A stretch of DNA of 33,849 nucleotides from a candidate division FCPU426 bacterium. GTDB lineage: Bacteria > Oederibacteriota > Muellerivitia > Muellerivitales > Muellerivitaceae. The position numbers and the translations under genes are program-made. The notes under the pieces are model-generated. The model saw nothing but the letters and a program-made list of their open reading frames with translations, was not told the DNA's origin and ran no database searches. The DNA lies in NCBI GenBank assembly GCA_003136635.1, contig PLFD01000057.1, positions 46,284 to 80,132 on the forward strand. Reading direction: 5' to 3'. Below are positions 16,427 to 24,599 of the stretch, one piece after another (the first letter of the stretch is position 1; each line of letters begins with the position of its first letter).

Positions 16427-16475
16427 ACGGGGCTGATCTTGACTTTTAATTTCGCTACGAATAACTTAGCCCCGT
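16427..16475. repeat. 8-bp inverted repeat bracketing the PuuD-like promoter
   Basis: ACGGGGCT (16427-16434) and AGCCCCGT (16468-16475) are exact reverse complements with centres 41 bp apart, about four helical turns. They flank the -35 and -10 hexamers, so they could be half-sites for a looping or dimeric regulator. Confidence 0.5.
16439..16467 (+). promoter_or_regulatory. Candidate promoter for the PuuD-like gene
   Basis: TTGACT (16439-16444), 17 nt, TAACTT (16462-16467) on the plus strand. Expected start near 16474; the leader of about 32 nt ends in GGAGGCACTATG. Confidence 0.5.
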
Positions 16476-16505
16476 TGTATTTAAAAAATAACGCTTGGAG
16501 GCACT

Positions 16506-17105
16506 ATGGGCGATGTATCTTGGACTGAGCTTTTGGACATTTTATTCCGTTGGTTTCATGTTTTTTTCGGAATTATGTGGATTGGATTGCTGTATTTTTT
16601 CAATTTCGTAAACGGTCCTTATGTGGCGACGTTAGATGCCGAAACAAAGAAAAAAGCCGTTCCCGAATTGATGCCTCGGGCGCTCTTTTTCTTCCGCTGG
16701 GCCGCCATGTTCACTTTTATCCTTGGCTGGCTGTTGTTCTTTGTCAATTACGCACCGAATAATTGGGAGCAGTTTAATACCACCCGCGGTCATTGGATAA
16801 GCCTCGGTATTCTATTCGGAACCATTATGTGGTTTAACGTTTGGTTCGTTATCTGGCCAGCCCAACGCAAAATTATCAACGGGATTAAAACTGGCCCCCC
16901 AGCCGCCCCTGAGATTGCTAAACGCGCCACATTAGCCTCGAAAATTAACACTTACCTGTCGGTTCCATTGATTTTTTCAATGCTGGCGGCTGGCAAGCAT
17001 TTCCTCCACGATGAATGGTATTGGTTCGTCGGCGTTCTCGTAGTTGGCTATTTCGCGGTGAACGGCCTTTATAAAACCGCCTCGAAGGTTTCAACTAACG
17101 TTTAA
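16506..17105 (+). CDS. PuuD-like (urate hydroxylase membrane domain) integral membrane protein
   Basis: A 199 aa inner-membrane protein with about five helices. LFRWFHVFFGIMWIGLLYFFNFVNG, then PRALFFFRWAAMFTFILGWLLFF, then the block MWFNVWFVIWPAQRKII, resembles the membrane domain of PuuD, called urate oxidase N-terminal domain (DUF989). PuuD also carries a cytochrome c domain, which is absent here, and no purine-degradation gene is nearby, so urate oxidation should not be assumed. The His residues in the helices could bind heme. A perfect SD (GGAGG) lies 5 nt before the ATG. Single-gene transcript ending at a bidirectional terminator. Confidence 0.75.
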   Translation: MGDVSWTELLDILFRWFHVFFGIMWIGLLYFFNFVNGPYVATLDAETKKKAVPELMPRALFFFRWAAMFTFILGWLLFFVNYAPNNWEQFNTTRGHWISLGILFGTIMWFNVWFVIWPAQRKIINGIKTGPPAAPEIAKRATLASKINTYLSVPLIFSMLAAGKHFLHDEWYWFVGVLVVGYFAVNGLYKTASKVSTNV

Positions 17106-17118
17106 ATTTTAGTAAAAC

Positions 17119-17154
17119 AAAAAGCCCCTTACGGCATGCCGTAAGGGGCTTTTT
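17119..17154. terminator. Bidirectional intrinsic terminator
   Basis: A perfect 36-nt palindrome (18 bp, centre 17136/17137) with a GC-rich middle and A/T ends, so it has a U-tract in both directions. It ends the PuuD-like gene (+) and the sigma/anti-sigma/Spy-like operon (-). Confidence 0.93.
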
Positions 17155-17174
17155 TATTAAGCAAGCTTTTATTG

Positions 17175-17639
17175 TTAAAGAATCTCATCCGTGGTGGAAC
17201 TGTCTTTATCCTGAAGCGTTTTCAACAAGTCGGATTGTTGCGGGGTTAATATTTTCTTTTCAAGTTCGATAGAAGCCTTAACCTTCACATTTAACCGCTG
17301 GCCATAAAGAATACCCAATTGATCGGTCAAAAGATCAATTTGAGTCTCGTCTGGTTCCGGTTTATCCAACTCGTTTTCGAGCTCCACCTTTTTCAATTTA
17401 ATTTGATTATCCAACTTAAGAACAGTGATGCGGTAAGCCGCGCGCGTATCGCGAATTTGTTTTTTCTGAACATCCGTCAATTGAAGTTTTTCAATTATTT
17501 CATGCCGGGTTAAATGAACCGCCGGCGTTTCAGAAATCTTGTTTTTGGAAGCATCCGTACCCGTTGCCGCCCCCACCGCGCCTAACACCATCCAGTAAGA
17601 AACAATGAAAACTATGAATATTTTTATTAGGTTTTTCAT
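17175..17639 (-). CDS. Spy/CpxP-like periplasmic LTxxQ protein
   Basis: A 154 aa exported protein with a signal peptide (MKNLIKIFIVFIVSYWM, cleavage near AVGAATG) and a mostly helical charged body. Two LTxxQ motifs, LTDVQKKQI and LTPQQSDLL, sit about 70 residues apart, as in Spy, CpxP and ZraP-type chaperones or metal sensors. I start at the ATG at 17639: GGAG is 6 nt upstream, and the longer reading uses a TTG ten codons earlier that overlaps the upstream gene. It is third in an ECF sigma operon, the place held by sensor CnrX in CnrYXH systems. Whether it is a chaperone, sensor or metal binder is open. Confidence 0.7.
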   Translation of the reverse strand: MKNLIKIFIVFIVSYWMVLGAVGAATGTDASKNKISETPAVHLTRHEIIEKLQLTDVQKKQIRDTRAAYRITVLKLDNQIKLKKVELENELDKPEPDETQIDLLTDQLGILYGQRLNVKVKASIELEKKILTPQQSDLLKTLQDKDSSTTDEIL

Positions 17640-17665
17640 AAGAACTCCACAAATTTTAATAAAAC

Positions 17666-18088
17666 TCAAAGAAGAATATCGTCCGCCGCAATAGAGTCCA
17701 AATGATCGTCTACTTTCGCTTCAGGCGCGGATGAAGGGGACTCACCCAACAAAACAGATACGTTTACCACACCCAAATCCTTGCCGATGTTCTCTGTTGG
17801 ATTTGAAATGGAGATCAAGTAAGAATCCATATCAGATTGATCCACTAAACTCGAATGATAAGCCGCGCCCGTAACAACGAGGGAAAGACAAGCCGGTATC
17901 ATGACCCATCGAATAGGATGGCTCCATGGTTTCCAGACAATACGGTTCCAAAAACGGTTTTTTCTGCTGGACAGTTTTTCTTCGATTTTGAACCAAGTTT
18001 GATCAATCGAAGTTTCCAACGCAGAAACTTCTGCCATTTTTTTCAATGCTTTTGTAATGTCCGCTTCATTCCATTTACGTCTCATCAT
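17666..18088 (-). CDS. Single-pass membrane protein, putative anti-sigma factor
   Basis: A 140 aa protein with a basic, helical cytoplasmic N-terminus (residues 1-70, DITKALKKMAEVSALETSIDQTW), one membrane helix near residues 77-95 (WVMIPACLSLVVTGAAY), and a polar acidic tail outside. No HxxxCxxC zinc motif is present; the only Cys is in the membrane. The position between an ECF sigma gene 15 nt upstream and a Spy-like gene 26 nt downstream, plus topology, points to an anti-sigma factor. The first two codons are ATG-ATG with GAGGG close by; the second ATG has the better spacing. I do not recognise a family. Confidence 0.6.
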   Translation of the reverse strand: MMRRKWNEADITKALKKMAEVSALETSIDQTWFKIEEKLSSRKNRFWNRIVWKPWSHPIRWVMIPACLSLVVTGAAYHSSLVDQSDMDSYLISISNPTENIGKDLGVVNVSVLLGESPSSAPEAKVDDHLDSIAADDILL

Positions 18089-18103
18089 GTCCCTCGTTTT
18101 TCC

Positions 18104-18652
18104 CTAAACATCATCCGGCGTAAGCCCTTCTTTTTCTAACGCTTCTTTTAAAAAAGCCTTCGCCCGATGGATATTGGATTTCACGGTCCCCAGGGAAAGC
18201 TGGAGAGCCAATGCAATATCTTCATAACTTAAATCGTCCATCTCTCTCATCAGCAAACAAATCTTCTGTTTTTCCGGCAATTTTTCCAGCGCCTTGGTGA
18301 TCACCGGGCTAAACCCCAGATTCACGGCCTTTTCGCTGTCCTTCTTATCCTCAACCTCGGGGACACTTTCAAATCCCATAAACGAAAGAATCTTTTTACG
18401 CCGCAAAACATCAAGACAATGATTCGTTGTCATCCGGTAAATCCAAGTGCTAAAAGCCGACTCTCCCCGGAAATGATCAATGCGATCAAAAACCTTGATG
18501 AAAACTTCCTGCAAGGCATCTTCAGCCTCGTGCTGTGACCCTAATATGCGCCAAGACAAGTTTAAAACCTTGCTTCGATGCAGATCGTATAAAACATGAA
18601 GCCCGGCCATGTCACCTTGCCGGCATTTCTCTATGGCTTCAGTTTCGGTCAT
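18104..18652 (-). CDS. ECF-type RNA polymerase sigma factor
   Basis: Directs RNA polymerase to stress promoters when released from its anti-sigma factor. Region 2 runs through HEAEDALQEVFIKVFDRIDHFRGESAFSTWIYRMTTNHCLDVLRRK (about residues 40-85, discontinuous here only by my count), with the ALQEVFIKVF and WIYR patterns of the RpoE/CnrH group. Region 4 is LPEKQKICLLMREMDDLSY followed by SLGTVKSNIHRAKAFLKEAL near residues 135-172. Region 3 is absent, as expected. The length of 182 aa is typical. AGGTGAGG is just before the ATG. I did not find a convincing autoregulatory ECF promoter upstream, so the control is unclear. Confidence 0.93.
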   Translation of the reverse strand: MTETEAIEKCRQGDMAGLHVLYDLHRSKVLNLSWRILGSQHEAEDALQEVFIKVFDRIDHFRGESAFSTWIYRMTTNHCLDVLRRKKILSFMGFESVPEVEDKKDSEKAVNLGFSPVITKALEKLPEKQKICLLMREMDDLSYEDIALALQLSLGTVKSNIHRAKAFLKEALEKEGLTPDDV

Positions 18653-18771
18653 TCCTCACCTGATGGTCCTATCCATATGACGTTTTACGCAGAGAAATAG
18701 TTGCAAAATAGTTAAAGACACCCCATATAAAGGGTATCGTTAACTTCAAACAATTTTAGGCAATTAAATAC

Positions 18772-20250
18772 TCAAGAAGTCTTTAAAAGGGTCAAAAGGC
18801 TGCGGACCATAAGTCCCGTGCCCCCATAGGTTAAATAAGGAATTCCCGGATATTCACGCTCTAAATAGGCAGGACCGGCTATGTCCAAGTGAACCCAGGG
18901 AGTATCTCCCACAAATTCCTGTAAAAAGAGGCCGCCAATAATAGTACCCGCTTCCCTGCCGCCGCCGATGTTCTTTATATCAGCCACTTTGCTCTTAATG
19001 TCCTCCCGATATTCCTTAACCAATGGCAATTCCCAGATTCTTTCGCCTTCCGTATCGGTAGCCTTTTTAACTCGATCCAAAAGCTTGGGATCGTTTGATA
19101 AGGCTCCAGAAATTAAAGAACCCAAAGCTACAACACAAGCGCCCGTCAAGGTCGCCAAGTCGATGATTTCATCGACTTTTTGCTGAACTGCGTAAGACAA
19201 TCCATCCGAAAGCACCAAACGGCCTTCAGCGTCGGTATTTAATACTTCCATCGTCTTACCGTTTATAGCTTTCAAAACATCACCAGGCTTATAGGCTCTC
19301 CCACCCGGCATATTTTCGGTGGTCGGAATGATTCCGTGAACTTCCACGTTGGGCTTCAATTTGGCCAACTGGCTAAATACACCCAAAACGGCCGCGGCAC
19401 CCGACATATCCATTTTCATGGTCTCCATAGAAGCGGCAGGCTTGAGAGACAATCCGCCCGAATCAAACGTAATTCCTTTTCCCACAATGGCCACCGATTT
19501 CTTCGCTTTACCGGTCGGCTTATAATGCAAGTGAATCAGATAGGGTTCTAAAGCACTACCGATATTGACACCCAAAAGACCGCCGGCCCCCATACGAACC
19601 AGATCTTTTTTTGTGTAAAGTTTAAGCTGTATAGAACCTTTGGCCAACTTCACCGCTGTGTCCGCCAAAACCTTCGGTGTTACATCGCTTGGAGCCCCGT
19701 TAATTAAATCTCTCGCTAAAATAGTTCCTTCAGCATAGCTTTCCGCTGTTTGAATGGCTCTATTCGTAAACGAGACCAAGTCCGACGGAACTTTGAAAAT
19801 AAATTTTTGCAGTCCCTTGGGCGCGTCTTTCAATTGGGTTTTATAGCGATTAAATTGATAAGAACCGAGAAGAATGCCTTCCACAAAGGCTTTAATTTGA
19901 TCGTCCTTAAACTGTCTGGGCCATTCGATAAAAGCGCTTTCGATTCGAACCTCCCGAGCCTTGCGGGCCAATCGTCCTCCAGCCCTGCGCAGACTTTCAA
20001 GGTTGAGTTCTTTTTTAGGACCAAGACCTAATGCGATCAGGCGGTCAAGAGCTAAACCGCTAGGTGGATGAGCAACCGCAGACTGGCCTTCTTTGCCCAA
20101 AAAGCCCTCATCTTTAATTTGTTTCCAAATGGATTTACCAACCTTGGCAGCTGCGTTAAAAAACCCTTCTTCTTTTTCAAACGCAAAAAGAACCCCGGTT
20201 TTGGGAGTTAAAGTTTTACTGGTATTCGCCACAGCGGAAAAATGAGTCAC
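18772..20250 (-). CDS. pepA: Leucyl aminopeptidase (M17)
   Basis: Removes N-terminal residues from peptides in the cytoplasm using two metals. The M17 signature NTDAEGRLVLSDGL is near residue 340, with GKGITFDSGG near residue 260 (Lys and Asp ligands) and MDMSGAAAVLG near residue 285. GGGREAGTIIGGLFLQEF and WVHLDIAGPAY are also typical. The N-terminal third is the weaker macro-like domain. I use the GTG at 20250 because GGAGG sits 6 nt upstream; the TTG four codons earlier is inside that SD. This gives 492 aa, as in the family. Alone on its transcript, behind its own promoter. Confidence 0.97.
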   Translation of the reverse strand: MTHFSAVANTSKTLTPKTGVLFAFEKEEGFFNAAAKVGKSIWKQIKDEGFLGKEGQSAVAHPPSGLALDRLIALGLGPKKELNLESLRRAGGRLARKAREVRIESAFIEWPRQFKDDQIKAFVEGILLGSYQFNRYKTQLKDAPKGLQKFIFKVPSDLVSFTNRAIQTAESYAEGTILARDLINGAPSDVTPKVLADTAVKLAKGSIQLKLYTKKDLVRMGAGGLLGVNIGSALEPYLIHLHYKPTGKAKKSVAIVGKGITFDSGGLSLKPAASMETMKMDMSGAAAVLGVFSQLAKLKPNVEVHGIIPTTENMPGGRAYKPGDVLKAINGKTMEVLNTDAEGRLVLSDGLSYAVQQKVDEIIDLATLTGACVVALGSLISGALSNDPKLLDRVKKATDTEGERIWELPLVKEYREDIKSKVADIKNIGGGREAGTIIGGLFLQEFVGDTPWVHLDIAGPAYLEREYPGIPYLTYGGTGLMVRSLLTLLKTS

Positions 20251-20283
20251 GTGAGCCTCCAAGAAAATGGTTAAGAGCTTGTT

Positions 20284-20313
20284 ATTTTATCCAATGAAAC
20301 GAACAAGTTACAA
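20284..20313 (-). promoter_or_regulatory. Candidate promoter for pepA
   Basis: TTGTAA (20313-20308) and TAAAAT (20289-20284) on the minus strand with an 18-nt spacer. Predicted start about 20277, leader about 27 nt. Confidence 0.5.
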
Positions 20314-20319
20314 GGAAAG

Positions 20320-20964
20320 CTAGGGGATGAACTGCGAATAGATCTTTAGCTTTTTGAGTCTCTTTTGAATCATGTCAAAGGCCTGTTCAAGTTTCTCTTT
20401 ATTTCCCGGCATATGGGGCCATGGGCTGGCACCTGAAGGATGTGGAATGGGAATCACCCAAGCGGAGCCTCCCGGCAATTCCTTTCGAAACTCTTTACCA
20501 ATGACTTCAGAAAAAGGTTGAGCTCCCATTATGCGTTCAATGGCCAAACTACCGATAAGCACTACTACAGAAGGGCTGGTAATTCGCAGAGCTTCATCCA
20601 AATAAGGGGCGCAATTTTCAACTTCCTGCCAATTAGGTTTGCGGTCCCCCTTCCCATGCTTAGCCTTACCCGGATAACACTTAGTTACCGCCGTGATATA
20701 AGCATTCTCGCGGATTTTTTCTTCCGTCATACCGATGGTTAAAAACCACTTAAAAAGCCTCTTACCAGCTGTCCATGCGAAATTCTTTTGGGCGAGCGGT
20801 TCCCGAAAACCGGGTGCCTGACCGATTAAAAATAGGCCGCCCTTTTTGGCAGAGCCTGTACCGGATACGGGACAGTTATCTCCTTCGGGAAAACACTTTG
20901 AACACCCTTTAATTGTTTTATGAAGCTGTTGAAGTTCTTTTTCGGAAATACTTGTTGTTTTCAA
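20320..20964 (-). CDS. Uracil-DNA glycosylase superfamily protein (family 4/5-like)
   Basis: Probably removes uracil or related bases from DNA. Motif A is GQAPGFREPLAQKNFAW near residue 48 and motif B is HPSGAS near residue 178. Cys residues at CSKC near residue 21, TKC near residue 103 and ENC near residue 125 could hold the Fe-S cluster of families 4 and 5. The motif A Gln and the HPSGAS sequence do not match a textbook subgroup exactly. The TTG start is two codons after the TGA of the upstream TPR gene, in the same frame; no ATG exists nearby. Probably translated by coupling from that gene. Substrate is inferred. Confidence 0.7.
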   Translation of the reverse strand: MKTTSISEKELQQLHKTIKGCSKCFPEGDNCPVSGTGSAKKGGLFLIGQAPGFREPLAQKNFAWTAGKRLFKWFLTIGMTEEKIRENAYITAVTKCYPGKAKHGKGDRKPNWQEVENCAPYLDEALRITSPSVVVLIGSLAIERIMGAQPFSEVIGKEFRKELPGGSAWVIPIPHPSGASPWPHMPGNKEKLEQAFDMIQKRLKKLKIYSQFIP

Positions 20965-20967
20965 AAC

Positions 20968-21984
20968 TCACTTATCCCCATCATCGCCCGCCCCCTTTAC
21001 GTCAGCGGCCGAATCCGAATCGGAGGTATCGTCACCCACCGTATATTGACTCGCCGAAGCTGGGTCAACCTCTTTTAACTCATCTAAAACCACTTTGAAC
21101 ATATCGTTATGAAATGTGGAATCGATAGAGTTGACCCGATAATAAATGTCAGCGGATTTTTTCAAATCTTCTACCGTACCTTTGCCCGAATCGTAAACCA
21201 CCCAATAACTGTAAGCTAAGTTGTTCAAATAAACTTTCTCATTGGGTTTTTCTTTTACCGCTTCTTCGAAATACGCTAAAGCTTCTCGAGGTTTGCGATC
21301 ATCCAAAAGCACCTTACCCTGTCGATTAGCTACCAGTCCTTTAGAGGTAACCGAACTAGCCGCCATAGCCGCGTGTTTAAATATTTTTATCGCCAAATCA
21401 TATCGGCCATTGGCTTGAGCCGCATCTCCCATAGCCAAAAGGGTTTTAAAACTTTTGTCTTTTAAATCCGGCTCAGGTTCAGGAGTGGTTTGGGCGTAGG
21501 ATTCTTCAAGACTTAGTTCGCTTTTTGCCCTATCCAACAAATCTTCATTTTCACCGCTGGCTTCTAAGTATTGAATGGCGTTTTTTAATTCTTCCGTACC
21601 TGCAAAACCATATTCGTAAAGATTAAAACAAGCAAAACCTAGATTTTTTAAAGCAATGGTACTGTCATTGTCTTCATCAACCGCTTCCTTAAAAACCGCC
21701 TTAGCTTCCGGCCATTTTTTAGCTCTGACCAGAGCCCAACCCGCCGCGTTGTAAGCGTCACTGCGGCCCTTAGCCGAGCTCGCCAATCCTTCGGCGGCCC
21801 GGTAAGCTTTTACTGCTTCCAAATAATGTCCATTTTTCAAAGCATCATTACCGGCTGAATAAGCCTCTTTAAAGCTGTCATAAGCTATAGTCGTGTCATT
21901 TTGAGAAGCCATCGTCTTTCCCACTAAAAAGACACTTAAACCAATATTCAACATTAGGATGGAGCCAAACTTTAAATGCTTCAT
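20968..21984 (-). CDS. Exported TPR-repeat protein
   Basis: A 338 aa periplasmic protein: signal peptide over residues 1-26 (FGSILMLNIGLSVFLVGKTMA), then at least four tetratricopeptide-like helix pairs, for example GNDALKNGHYLEAVKAYRAAEGL, KWPEAKAVFKEAVDEDND and ALAYFEEAVKEKPNEKVYLNNLAYSYW-type units. The last 20 residues are a very acidic tail of Asp, Ser and Ala. AAGGA is about 5 nt before the ATG. TPRs usually form a protein-binding scaffold. The partner is not evident. It shares a transcript with the glycosylase-like gene, which seems unrelated in role. Confidence 0.8.
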   Translation of the reverse strand: MKHLKFGSILMLNIGLSVFLVGKTMASQNDTTIAYDSFKEAYSAGNDALKNGHYLEAVKAYRAAEGLASSAKGRSDAYNAAGWALVRAKKWPEAKAVFKEAVDEDNDSTIALKNLGFACFNLYEYGFAGTEELKNAIQYLEASGENEDLLDRAKSELSLEESYAQTTPEPEPDLKDKSFKTLLAMGDAAQANGRYDLAIKIFKHAAMAASSVTSKGLVANRQGKVLLDDRKPREALAYFEEAVKEKPNEKVYLNNLAYSYWVVYDSGKGTVEDLKKSADIYYRVNSIDSTFHNDMFKVVLDELKEVDPASASQYTVGDDTSDSDSAADVKGAGDDGDK

Positions 21985-22163
21985 TGTTTCCTTACTAAGT
22001 TAGTCTTGAGCGGGCATTTTAAGGGCGTTCGAACTGAAAAACTAACATATTGCTAAAGACTATCAAACCACAAGCCCGACTGAACCGAAAATTCCTTTGT
22101 TTTAGCGGCAGGAATGTATTATTTTCAATCTCGCGTTTATCCAATCATTCTTAAGGAAAAGCA

Positions 22164-23198
22164 ATGTTTAAAAAAATAACCACATGGATTGGAATCATTT
22201 TATTAATCCTGGCTTTTTATTATCTTTTTCACAATACCGACAAAGACCAACTTTGGACCGCGGTTACCCAATTTCATTTCATTTGGCTTTTACCCGCGCT
22301 CCTGATTTATATGCTCGGATATGTGATACGCGGTTTTCGATGGGTGGTTTTACTTTCCCCTATAAAAAAATGCTCCTTTCAAAGCCTTTTTCCAACTTTG
22401 ATGATTGGCTTTATGGCCAACAATATTTTTCCTGCCCGTGCGGGTGAATTGATACGGGCTCATTTAAACGGAAAAAAAGAAGGAATTAGCAGCAGCGCTT
22501 CCTTCGCCACTATCATCTTAGAAAGACTTTTTGATGGTCTAACTATGATTTTGGTGCTCTGGGCCGCTCTGCTTTTTGGAAATCTGCCAATCAAACAAGA
22601 CAGCTTACCCGCTATCAAAATCGTCTCCCTTTTGTTCGGAATCGTTTTTTTAATATTATTTCTTTTGGTTCTTTTCAAAAAAACAGCTGTTAAACTTATC
22701 AACACTTGTTTATCAATGGTTCCAAAAAAATGGCGGGAGCCGTTAGGGAGAATAGCCCATACCTTCATTGACGGACTTCAAACCTTACAAAACGCCAAAG
22801 AATCTTTCCTCATTCTGGGAATGTCTTTATCCGCTTGGACCTGTGAATTTACTTCCTACTACTTTTTAGCGGTCGGCATGGGAATCGCTCCTTCCCCGCT
22901 CACCTTATGGTCCGCCGCTCTGATTATGACCATCGTGAATTTGGCCATTCTTCTTCCCAGCACCCCGGGCGGTATCGGTATATTTGAATCCATAGGTGTT
23001 CTCATTGTTACCCCTTTTGGGATCGATAAACCCACCGCCATCGCTTATATGATTCTGGTTCACCTGATCGTATTTATCCCAATTACTTTACTCGGAGCTT
23101 ATTTTTATACGAAAGAACATTTAAACATCAATAAAATAGCCCCGCCCGCCAAAAAGACCGTGGCGATTAAACCCAAAAAGAAAAAGGCGCGCAAATGA
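22164..23198 (+). CDS. UPF0104/LPG-synthase transmembrane-domain protein
   Basis: A 344 aa inner-membrane protein with about eight helices and a Lys-rich tail. GYVIRGFRWVVLLSP, then MIGFMANNIFPARAGELIRAHL, then LERLFDGLTMILVLWA and STPGGIGIFESIGV are hallmark stretches of the UPF0104 family (AglD_2, LPG synthase TM region). This domain is present in lysylphosphatidylglycerol synthases as the flippase part, but there is no aminoacyl-transferase domain here. A good SD (AAGGA) precedes the ATG. It overlaps the FAD gene by 4 nt (ATGA), so both are coupled. Lipid or lipid-linked sugar transport is plausible, not shown. Confidence 0.88.
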   Translation: MFKKITTWIGIILLILAFYYLFHNTDKDQLWTAVTQFHFIWLLPALLIYMLGYVIRGFRWVVLLSPIKKCSFQSLFPTLMIGFMANNIFPARAGELIRAHLNGKKEGISSSASFATIILERLFDGLTMILVLWAALLFGNLPIKQDSLPAIKIVSLLFGIVFLILFLLVLFKKTAVKLINTCLSMVPKKWREPLGRIAHTFIDGLQTLQNAKESFLILGMSLSAWTCEFTSYYFLAVGMGIAPSPLTLWSAALIMTIVNLAILLPSTPGGIGIFESIGVLIVTPFGIDKPTAIAYMILVHLIVFIPITLLGAYFYTKEHLNINKIAPPAKKTVAIKPKKKKARK

Positions 23199-24511
23199 AA
23201 ATAGGCATCGTAGGCGGGGGAATAGCCGGGCTAACAGCTGGTTACCGTTTGGCCAAGAATGGTCATCAAGTTGAGATTTTCGAGGCTTCCGGTAATGTGG
23301 GCGGCTTAGCAGCTGGCCTCCAGGTGGCTGGCACCAGTTTAGAGAAGTATTACCACCACCTTTTTACCAGTGATACTTGCATCCGTGGCTTAGTGGATCA
23401 ATTGGGCATCCGATCCAAACTTCAATGGTTCCCCAGCCAAATGGGAGCCGCTTATCACGGAAAGCTTTATAAGTTCGGGACCCCCGCACAAATTCTTCAG
23501 TTTTCTCCCCTTCCCCTTTGGGAAAGGGTTTGGTTTGGCCTTATCGGTCTTTACCTGGGTAAAAAGAACGATTGGAAAGAGTTTGAAAATGTCACCGCCG
23601 TGAAATGGATGAAAAGCCACTGTGGTTCCAAAACTTGGTCCATTATTTGGGAACCCTTATTAAAAGGAAAATTTGGCCGCTATTACGATAAGGTTGCTAT
23701 GGCTTGGCTTTGGGCACGAATCCATACCCGTTTTTCCTCCCGAAAAGGCGATGGCGAAAAGCTTGGTTATTTTGAGGGTGGCTTCGAGGTCTTCAACCAA
23801 GCGTTAGCTAAAGCAGTCCGCAAGGCTGGTGTTCAAATCCACCTGAACCAACCCATTAGCCGCATCTTGACCGATAAAAATCAATTAAAAGGTCTCGAAG
23901 TCAACGGACAGACAAAAGCATTCGATAAAGTCATCTTCTCCGCTGCGACACCCATTTTTTTAAAAACCTGTCCTGAACTTCCAGCCGATTACATAAAACG
24001 CCTAACCCAGCTGGACTTCTTGGGTGCCCAATGCCTTATCCTGGTCATGAAACAAAAATTCAGCGACATGTACTGGATCAATATGAACGATGGGGACATT
24101 CCAATTCTGGCCCTCATTGAGCACACCAATTTCGTACCAAAAGAATGGTACCAAGGCAAACACTTAATGTATGTCGCCAATTACCTTCCGCAGGATCACA
24201 AGTATTTCAAGATGAATAAGAATGAGATTTTCGCCGAGCTCCTGCCCTATTTAAAAAAAGTAAATCCGAAATTCGACCCCTCGGTCGTCGAGGAAATACA
24301 CTTGTCCCAGGACCTTTTTGCCCAACCAGTAGTACCACTCCACTACAGCTCCGTGAAACCCACATACGAGACACCTATAGAAAATGTCTTTTTAGCTAAC
24401 ATGGCTCTGGTTTATCCAGAAGACCGCGGAACCAATTTTGCGGTGGATGTAGGCAATAAGGCTGCCAGACTAGTGGATCCTTCTGTTCAAATCCCAGCTT
24501 TTAAAGAATAA
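23195..24511 (+). CDS. FAD-dependent amine-oxidase-like oxidoreductase
   Basis: A 438 aa flavoenzyme with an N-terminal Rossmann motif GIVGGGIAGLTAGYRLAKNGH (residues 3-23; here the GxGxxG core plus following helix) and the second motif EIFEASGNVGGLA. It belongs to the protoporphyrinogen oxidase / amine oxidase-like superfamily (COG1232 type). The C-terminal FAD-contact region reads ENVFLANMALVYPEDRGTNFAVDVG. Members of this group commonly sit in glycan or lipid clusters with glycosyltransferases, as here between a UPF0104 gene and a GT2 gene. The substrate is unknown; a polyprenol or lipid desaturation/oxidation step is only a guess. Confidence 0.82.
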   Translation: MKIGIVGGGIAGLTAGYRLAKNGHQVEIFEASGNVGGLAAGLQVAGTSLEKYYHHLFTSDTCIRGLVDQLGIRSKLQWFPSQMGAAYHGKLYKFGTPAQILQFSPLPLWERVWFGLIGLYLGKKNDWKEFENVTAVKWMKSHCGSKTWSIIWEPLLKGKFGRYYDKVAMAWLWARIHTRFSSRKGDGEKLGYFEGGFEVFNQALAKAVRKAGVQIHLNQPISRILTDKNQLKGLEVNGQTKAFDKVIFSAATPIFLKTCPELPADYIKRLTQLDFLGAQCLILVMKQKFSDMYWINMNDGDIPILALIEHTNFVPKEWYQGKHLMYVANYLPQDHKYFKMNKNEIFAELLPYLKKVNPKFDPSVVEEIHLSQDLFAQPVVPLHYSSVKPTYETPIENVFLANMALVYPEDRGTNFAVDVGNKAARLVDPSVQIPAFKE

Positions 24512-24599
24512 GACAGAACAAAGCTCATCCATTCTCCTTAATTTCAAATCAACCCTGTGTTATTATTTGGCCGGTTGATACGTCAAAGGAGCCGCCAAA

